From positions 180,726-244,725 of the IMG/VR virus record IMGVR_UViG_3300028536_000014: DNA of 64,000 nucleotides; one strand, written 5' to 3'. A program made the translations under genes and the position numbers. Of this stretch, positions 59,692 to 64,000 are shown in pieces. The notes under the pieces are model-generated. The model did no database searches, was not told the origin of the DNA, and was given only the letters and a program-made list of their open reading frames with translations. This DNA is from a virus. The number at the start of each line of letters is the position of its first letter. The first letter of the stretch is position 1.

Positions 59692-60948
59692 TTACTTCTT
59701 CTCTTCTTTCTTTTCTTCCTTCTTGAAGTTCAAGAGAGCAGCTGACGCATAGTCACCTGCCATCTTGACCGTCTGGAAGTGCAGAACAGGCAGCTTGCCG
59801 CTGAGCTTGCTCACAATCTTCGTTGCCGCACCGGCCATCGTTGAAGCTTGCTTCACAGACTTACCCTTTTCAGGATCTGCACCCTTGCTCAATACGGCCA
59901 TGATCTTCTCAGCAGCGGTGATGATGGCCTTCAAAGTCTTGTCAGCATCTTCAGCCGACGACTTCAGCTCAGGGCCAGCTTTGGCTTCAGCGATGGCCAT
60001 ATCCAGGAGCGAAACGATCTCGTCCTTGGTCAGAGCCTTGATCATCTTCGCCGATTCCTTGCCAGCTTCGAACTCGATGTCGAACTTACCACCTTCGGTC
60101 TTCACCACTAACATGGTGTTGCCTGGTAGTTCAGCGACGATACCAGATGAACTGAATCCTTCTGCAATCATCTTGAAACAAGCTTGAAGTTCTTCGTCAG
60201 CTTTCTCAGGCGACATTTCGGCAATTTCGGCGAAATTCGCCTTGCTTGCAATGATGTTCATAACCTTCTTACATGCAGGTTCGAATTTGCCGGCGATTTC
60301 CAGAGACTTCTTCGCTGTGTCGAAATCAGCCTTACCGCCGATGGAGAAGAACTTGGCCAGACCGCCCTTGTTGAGTTCAGCTTCTGCCGGTTCACCCGTC
60401 GCTGCTTCTGCCTTGGACTTGATAGCCACGAGATGCTTTTCGAGAGTCGCATAGCTCTTCGTCAGCTTACCTACGAGGGCCAAGATCTTTTCCCAGACCG
60501 CTTTGCAGAAATCGACGATCTTGGCCCAGATCTTCTTGATGGTGTCAAAGACACCCGCTTCCAGGGCAACACGAGAGGCTTCGAGACGGCGACGCGGAGC
60601 CTTGAAGCTTTCCATGGACGGAATACGACCGACGCTCTTCGGCATGCCGAGACGGACACGGATCGATTCGATAGCAACTTCCGCGATCTTCGCGGCATCT
60701 TCAGACAGACCTTCGCCATCAGCGATCTTCGCTTCAACGGCACCGCCGAGGTCAACCAGGGTTTCTCCGGATTCCAGACCTTCTTCGATAGCTGCCTGCA
60801 GCTCTTCGACGTCTGTAGCAACTTCGGCCATTTCGTCGTTAGTTTCTTCAACTTCTGACTTGGTTTCGAGAACCTCATCGGAAGTCACTTCAGGCGTAAC
60901 TTCCACAACAGCTTCTTCTTCGAGTGCAACAAAAAACTTCTTAGCCAT
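59692..60948 (-). CDS. Internal head protein (abundant, GC-rich codons)
   Basis: A 418-residue helical protein. Acidic propeptide-like N-terminus (about 1-110, VEVTPEVTSDEVLETKSEVEE). Candidate protease sites are AIE-S (92-94) and SME-S (111-113), then GVFDTIKKIWAKI and a long helical body; the C-terminus is Lys/Glu (KKEEKKEEKK). Strong GC-rich codon bias like the capsid gene. Long 5' leader (about 120 nt) with hairpins and a weak version of the promoter motif at 61069-61090. Presumed to be packaged with the genome as an inner-body protein. Confidence 0.7.
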   Translation of the reverse strand: MAKKFFVALEEEAVVEVTPEVTSDEVLETKSEVEETNDEMAEVATDVEELQAAIEEGLESGETLVDLGGAVEAKIADGEGLSEDAAKIAEVAIESIRVRLGMPKSVGRIPSMESFKAPRRRLEASRVALEAGVFDTIKKIWAKIVDFCKAVWEKILALVGKLTKSYATLEKHLVAIKSKAEAATGEPAEAELNKGGLAKFFSIGGKADFDTAKKSLEIAGKFEPACKKVMNIIASKANFAEIAEMSPEKADEELQACFKMIAEGFSSSGIVAELPGNTMLVVKTEGGKFDIEFEAGKESAKMIKALTKDEIVSLLDMAIAEAKAGPELKSSAEDADKTLKAIITAAEKIMAVLSKGADPEKGKSVKQASTMAGAATKIVSKLSGKLPVLHFQTVKMAGDYASAALLNFKKEEKKEEKK

Positions 60949-61068
60949 TTCTGGACTCCAGTTTCAAGAGAGATAACAACATTCGAATGTTCGTTCATAA
61001 GGAGAACGACTCCATAATGGAACGCGGTTAACGTACCACTTCACACCATATCAGGTAATTTCTAAATA

Positions 61069-61090
61069 CAACTAAAGTATTTTGATATTA
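61069..61090 (-). promoter_or_regulatory. Weak promoter-like motif upstream of internal head gene
   Basis: Read on the - strand: ATATCAAAATACTTTAGTTG. It keeps ATACTTTAGTTG but lacks the CAT start. About 120 nt upstream of the ATG at 60948. The leader between them contains a perfect palindrome AACATTCGAATGTT and a GGAG/CTCC hairpin. Confidence 0.4.
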
Positions 61091-61116
61091 TTTTAAACAT
61101 ATTTGTCTATTTTAAT

Positions 61117-61177
61117 AACATCAGGAGAATCGGTATCTGAGACCTCATTGTCTCACAATACGCGTTCTCCTGATGTT
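61117..61177 (-). other. Long branched hairpin in intergenic region
   Basis: A structured element in the 243-nt gap 60949-61191: outer 13-bp stem (AACATCAGGAGAA / TTCTCCTGATGTT), inner GTAT/ATAC and TGAGAC/GTCTCA pairings around a 6-nt loop, with small internal loops. It is longer and more complex than the other terminators here and is followed leftward by TATTAAAATAG rather than a clean T run. It may terminate the 61.2-64 kb unit or be a structured RNA. Confidence 0.6.
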
Positions 61178-61191
61178 GTCGACATTTAAGG

Positions 61192-61386
61192 TTAACCCTG
61201 AGCCGCATCCGTTGCTGGCTCAGGGTTTTCCTTATTTGTCACATCTTCTTGTTTCACTTCAGCTTCCGGCTCATCATAGAGTTCATCGAAAGCTAAGCTT
61301 CCTAGTTGTTCATCTTTATTAACAATCTTCTCGATCTCTAGTTCTTCTAGAGACGGTTTGAAATCATTACTGTTAAATAATTTCAT
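61192..61386 (-). CDS. Small acidic protein, 64 aa
   Basis: A 64-residue, strongly acidic protein (EELEIEKIVNKDE, DELYDEPEAEVKQED). No domain. Ends the leftward unit of virion-like genes at 61.2-64 kb. Possibly a head-associated or scaffold-like small protein; not shown. Confidence 0.6.
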   Translation of the reverse strand: MKLFNSNDFKPSLEELEIEKIVNKDEQLGSLAFDELYDEPEAEVKQEDVTNKENPEPATDAAQG

Positions 61387-61393
61387 GATTAAA

Positions 61394-61999
61394 TTAACTC
61401 GCTAAAGCTAATGTACGACGATTGCCAAAGATAGCGGCCATACTACAAATGAAATCATAGTAACCATTTTCTTGACGAAGCCATTTAGTAAAAACAGCTG
61501 ACATGTCAGCTGGAATGGCTTTTGATTCGCGTAGTTTACGAAGTTCTTCGAAATAGTGTTCATTTCGAATAGCGTTCTTCATTTGACTAGAACCTGCTTC
61601 CAGCAAACGAATCCATTGCTGGATATGTGTCTTGCGAGGAGTACCATTGATATATCTCAGAGTTTCAATAATGAAAGCCTGATGAACAGATGAGACGATT
61701 GGACTACTGGATTGAAAATTAATCCAATCCCAGAAGTTCTTAGTTCCAAAAGCTTGTGCTGCAGCTTTGAGAATATTCTCTTGAACTTCAAAACGATCTA
61801 GAATATTAAGATTAGCTTCTTTGAGGGTCAGTACAAATAGTTTCTGTACATTCTCATTATAGAAATGTTCGTCATCAGGTTCTAAGCGTTCTTTACCCAG
61901 AATTGCTGCTGCATGACCATCAAAAGAACTTTTAGGTTGTTTCAGACCCGCATCGGTCATACTGACAAACCCAGATCGTAGAATCGGATATTTTTGCAT
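61394..61999 (-). CDS. Virion-associated-like protein, 201 aa
   Basis: A 201-residue helical protein (MQKYPILRSGFVSMTDAG...), 3 nt from the upstream gene. No motif of known function. Neighbouring internal head genes suggest a head or packaging-related role. Confidence 0.5.
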   Translation of the reverse strand: MQKYPILRSGFVSMTDAGLKQPKSSFDGHAAAILGKERLEPDDEHFYNENVQKLFVLTLKEANLNILDRFEVQENILKAAAQAFGTKNFWDWINFQSSSPIVSSVHQAFIIETLRYINGTPRKTHIQQWIRLLEAGSSQMKNAIRNEHYFEELRKLRESKAIPADMSAVFTKWLRQENGYYDFICSMAAIFGNRRTLALAS

Positions 62000-62001
62000 G
62001 G

Positions 62002-62922
62002 TTATGCAGCGATACCCAGATCTTGTTCCACTTCAACCAGATAACGATCAAGTTTAGCCACACGACTTTGATTGTAAGCAATTTCTTGCTCAAGTCGTGG
62101 ATTCGTACCTTGCTTATCTTTCAGAAGGTTCAGATGTAGAAGACGAAGTTCAAGAACTTTCTTCTTATCTTGACTAACTTTATAACGTTTGGATTGCCAT
62201 TCAGCAACGACCATTCGGATATGATAAATCGGATTACCAGTAAAACCCTGGAGAAGAGGAGATGACATCGGATCCAATTCTGTATCAGAATACATGGATT
62301 CAAGGTCTTGATTATCACCTTTGCTCAGGATAAGATCCGGTGCATTTAAGAGTTCCTTCTCAAACTGCTTGGCATCAATGCCGTAAGACTGAAGAAGACG
62401 AGCAAGATTACCGATAGCACCTTTGGCTTTAGCGATCTCAGCTGGTGACATTTTAATCTCACCAACATCCACTCCAAGTTCAGAAGCTTCGTTCATGTAA
62501 ACGAGATTAAGAAGGTCAAGACTATAACGAGAAATATAAGACATTTTCTCAGTGATACGCATCAGAACCACTTTCTTGGAACTGACACCATCTGTAACGA
62601 CATCTCGTCCGATCTCTTGATCAACGATTTTGATCAAGATTCCAATATTGGCTTCGATCATAACTAGACGAGCACTGAACTCATTAATGAAAGTCGGAAG
62701 ACGACCCATCGATGTTGATTTCAGAATCGAACGAATCTGACTATCAATTGAAAGATTTTCTTTGGATTTGAATTTGTCCTTGGAAAAGAAACCAGCCGCA
62801 TCCGCATAAGCTGGTAATACGATGTTCTGGAGTTCTGTTTCTGTGATTCTAAGATCTTCGAGAATCTGATCTTTCTCAATATGCGGTAAAAGCGTTTTGA
62901 GATATTTGGTAATGCTCAACAT
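62002..62922 (-). CDS. Virion-associated-like helical protein, 306 aa
   Basis: The start is set at 62922 (MLSITKYLKTLLPHIEK) with CAGGAG upstream; the longer frame to 63093 would overlap the previous gene deeply. Mostly helical, with an Arg/Lys-rich region (SKRYKVSQDKKKVLELRLLHLN) and a coiled-coil-like end. No known family. Confidence 0.55.
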   Translation of the reverse strand: MLSITKYLKTLLPHIEKDQILEDLRITETELQNIVLPAYADAAGFFSKDKFKSKENLSIDSQIRSILKSTSMGRLPTFINEFSARLVMIEANIGILIKIVDQEIGRDVVTDGVSSKKVVLMRITEKMSYISRYSLDLLNLVYMNEASELGVDVGEIKMSPAEIAKAKGAIGNLARLLQSYGIDAKQFEKELLNAPDLILSKGDNQDLESMYSDTELDPMSSPLLQGFTGNPIYHIRMVVAEWQSKRYKVSQDKKKVLELRLLHLNLLKDKQGTNPRLEQEIAYNQSRVAKLDRYLVEVEQDLGIAA

Positions 62923-62945
62923 GAAGATAAGCTCCTGAATGTTCG

Positions 62946-64000
62946 TTAAAATGAAGGCGGTTGACCCGCCGTCAATGCTTTCATGATATCGCCGATATCT
63001 GGACCAGTACCCTTGGTTTTGCCTTCCAGCTCCTTGAAGCCGAACGTTGCTGCCCGTGCAATACCACGTGTGTAGAATGTAACGGTTTCCCATTCTTCGC
63101 TGACCACTGTAATGATCATAGCGTATGTGTTTTCAAATGCTTTCTCACGAATACGAGGATTGCTGAGCTTACCACCCAACTTACCTTCAATATCGCGAGC
63201 TACTGCATCCGAAATTACAAATAGAGATGAAGCCGCAACCAACGATGGATTCTTAGTCAGAAGACCATACTTCTTACTATTGCTTGCACGACGTGTAATT
63301 TCAGACAGAACATTCGTCGGATCTTGAATAACAGCTTTCTTATATTCGTCAATGAGATCTTGACAGAGAATAAGATCACGGATGAATTCGATACGACCCG
63401 ATCGAGCATCGTGGATACGTTCGACCAGAGAGTTATCACGATCTTGATAAGTCATGATGCGAGCGATTGATTCGTTCGGTATAGAACTGACCAGTAAACG
63501 GATACTGATCGGAACAGTAACCCCACGTTGTTCTTTGGTATCATCTTTGGTATAGACGATTTTGATGTTGATAAGACGTCCTACTGATAGATTGACTAAA
63601 GTATCTAAATCGATTTCTTGACTAGAACCTATTTCTTTCAATTCTAGTGATTTGTCATCTGCTTTCCTGATCTTGTCTTCAAGATCTTTCTTGCGTTCAG
63701 CATATTCCTTTTTGGATTTATCCAGCTTTTCCAATTCTTCCTGAAGCCTTAACTTATCTGATTCAAGTTTGGTAACTTGATCAAAGATATCTTTTCGTGC
63801 TGCATTAGCCTCACGATCATTAACGATCGCTTCCATTGCAGGACGCGAGTGAGTCGGAAGACGATAGTTATAACCTTCTTGAGAAATTAAACGAAATGAT
63901 TCAAATCCATGTGTACGACCACTGGTCCGTCCACTAGACAACAAGAAACCCGTTTCATCGCGATCGGGATTCAAACGGTCAAGAATACGAACCACTTCAA
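62946..64000 (-). CDS. Coiled-coil virion-like protein, possibly 5'-truncated by window edge
   Basis: The frame is open to the right edge; a GTG at 63995 is the first possible start seen, but the true start may lie outside. At least 349 residues: N-terminal region, a charged coiled coil (about 66-120, KLRLQEELEKLDKSKKEY), a beta-type domain (about 128-190), then a mixed alpha/beta C-terminus. No recognised motif. First visible gene of the unit that ends at 61192. Confidence 0.55.
   Translation of the reverse strand, partial: EVVRILDRLNPDRDETGFLLSSGRTSGRTHGFESFRLISQEGYNYRLPTHSRPAMEAIVNDREANAARKDIFDQVTKLESDKLRLQEELEKLDKSKKEYAERKKDLEDKIRKADDKSLELKEIGSSQEIDLDTLVNLSVGRLINIKIVYTKDDTKEQRGVTVPISIRLLVSSIPNESIARIMTYQDRDNSLVERIHDARSGRIEFIRDLILCQDLIDEYKKAVIQDPTNVLSEITRRASNSKKYGLLTKNPSLVAASSLFVISDAVARDIEGKLGGKLSNPRIREKAFENTYAMIITVVSEEWETVTFYTRGIARAATFGFKELEGKTKGTGPDIGDIMKALTAGQPPSF

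Noticed and set aside
59765-60976. Antisense and out-of-frame long frames over the internal head gene
   Set aside because: Same codon-bias effect as in the capsid gene; the protein at 59692-60948 is clearly the real one.
1-64000. tRNA genes
   Set aside because: No cloverleaf with a T-loop-like GTTCRA block was noticed by eye in intergenic gaps, which are mostly under 150 nt; a tRNAscan run would be decisive.

Overview
The window reads as part of the genome of a large (jumbo-type) tailed phage of a Gram-negative host, most likely in the broad phiKZ-like group. The grounds are: (i) a ~720-residue major capsid protein with a glutamate-type prohead-protease site after about residue 120, next to a DnaB/RecA-type ATPase; (ii) a 918-residue portal-like protein; (iii) a family of internal-head-protein-like paralogues carrying the same A/S-x-E cleavage motif; (iv) two proteins that look like pieces of a split multisubunit RNA polymerase beta chain (weak, inferred); (v) very dense packing with almost no intergenic space. 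No tRNA, rRNA, CRISPR array, integrase or IS transposase was seen. No nucleus-shell protein or phage tubulin was recognised in this stretch.

Most genes run leftward (- strand). Six run rightward: 3999, 7348, 14821, 15760, 24341 and 44622. They are structural or presumed structural, apart from the replicative-helicase-like gene. Layout from left to right: 1-3.9 kb, RNAP-beta-like fragment, unknowns and a RecA-fold ATPase; 4-7.9 kb, an internal-head-like protein, an RNase H fusion and a virion-like protein; 8-12.2 kb, small membrane proteins and a DEAH helicase; 12.3-14.8 kb, Rad50/SbcC-like ATPase; 14.8-17.1 kb, tail spike and baseplate-like genes; 17.1-20.6 kb, CYTH-like protein, spanin-like pair, RuvC resolvase and a structural protein; 20.6-22.2 kb, an IscB nuclease with its upstream omega-RNA region; 22.2-27.1 kb, structural protein and portal; 27.1-35.4 kb, unknowns and an RNAP-beta-like candidate; 35.4-41.7 kb, P-loop ATPase, DHFR, TrpF-like barrel, MazG-like pyrophosphohydrolase and small genes; 41.7-46.2 kb, capsid and helicase; 46.2-51.7 kb, thymidylate synthase, collagen-like proteins, dCTP deaminase and dTMP kinase; 51.8-52.9 kb, endolysin and holin-like protein; 52.9-57.1 kb, baseplate-like proteins; 57.1-64 kb, HAD-like protein, internal head proteins and virion-like proteins.

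Transcription looks modular. At least ten leftward units begin with a shared motif, read on the - strand as (A)CATATACTyTAnnTG. Units end in long, nearly perfect hairpins, several of which lie between convergent genes and could act in both directions. The motif is missing in front of most structural operons, so it probably marks one temporal class. dCTP deaminase, thymidylate synthase, dTMP kinase, DHFR and the MazG-like enzyme together form a dTTP/dNTP-supply pathway. RecA-fold ATPases, Rad50-like ATPase, RuvC, RNase H and the DEAH helicase serve DNA/RNA processing.

The most striking element is the iscB gene at 20600-21979, the RNA-guided ancestor type of Cas9. All RuvC and HNH catalytic residues are present, and a structured HEARO/omega-RNA-like leader lies directly upstream. 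It sits alone between two virion genes with no transposase, as expected for an RNA-guided homing-type element in a phage.
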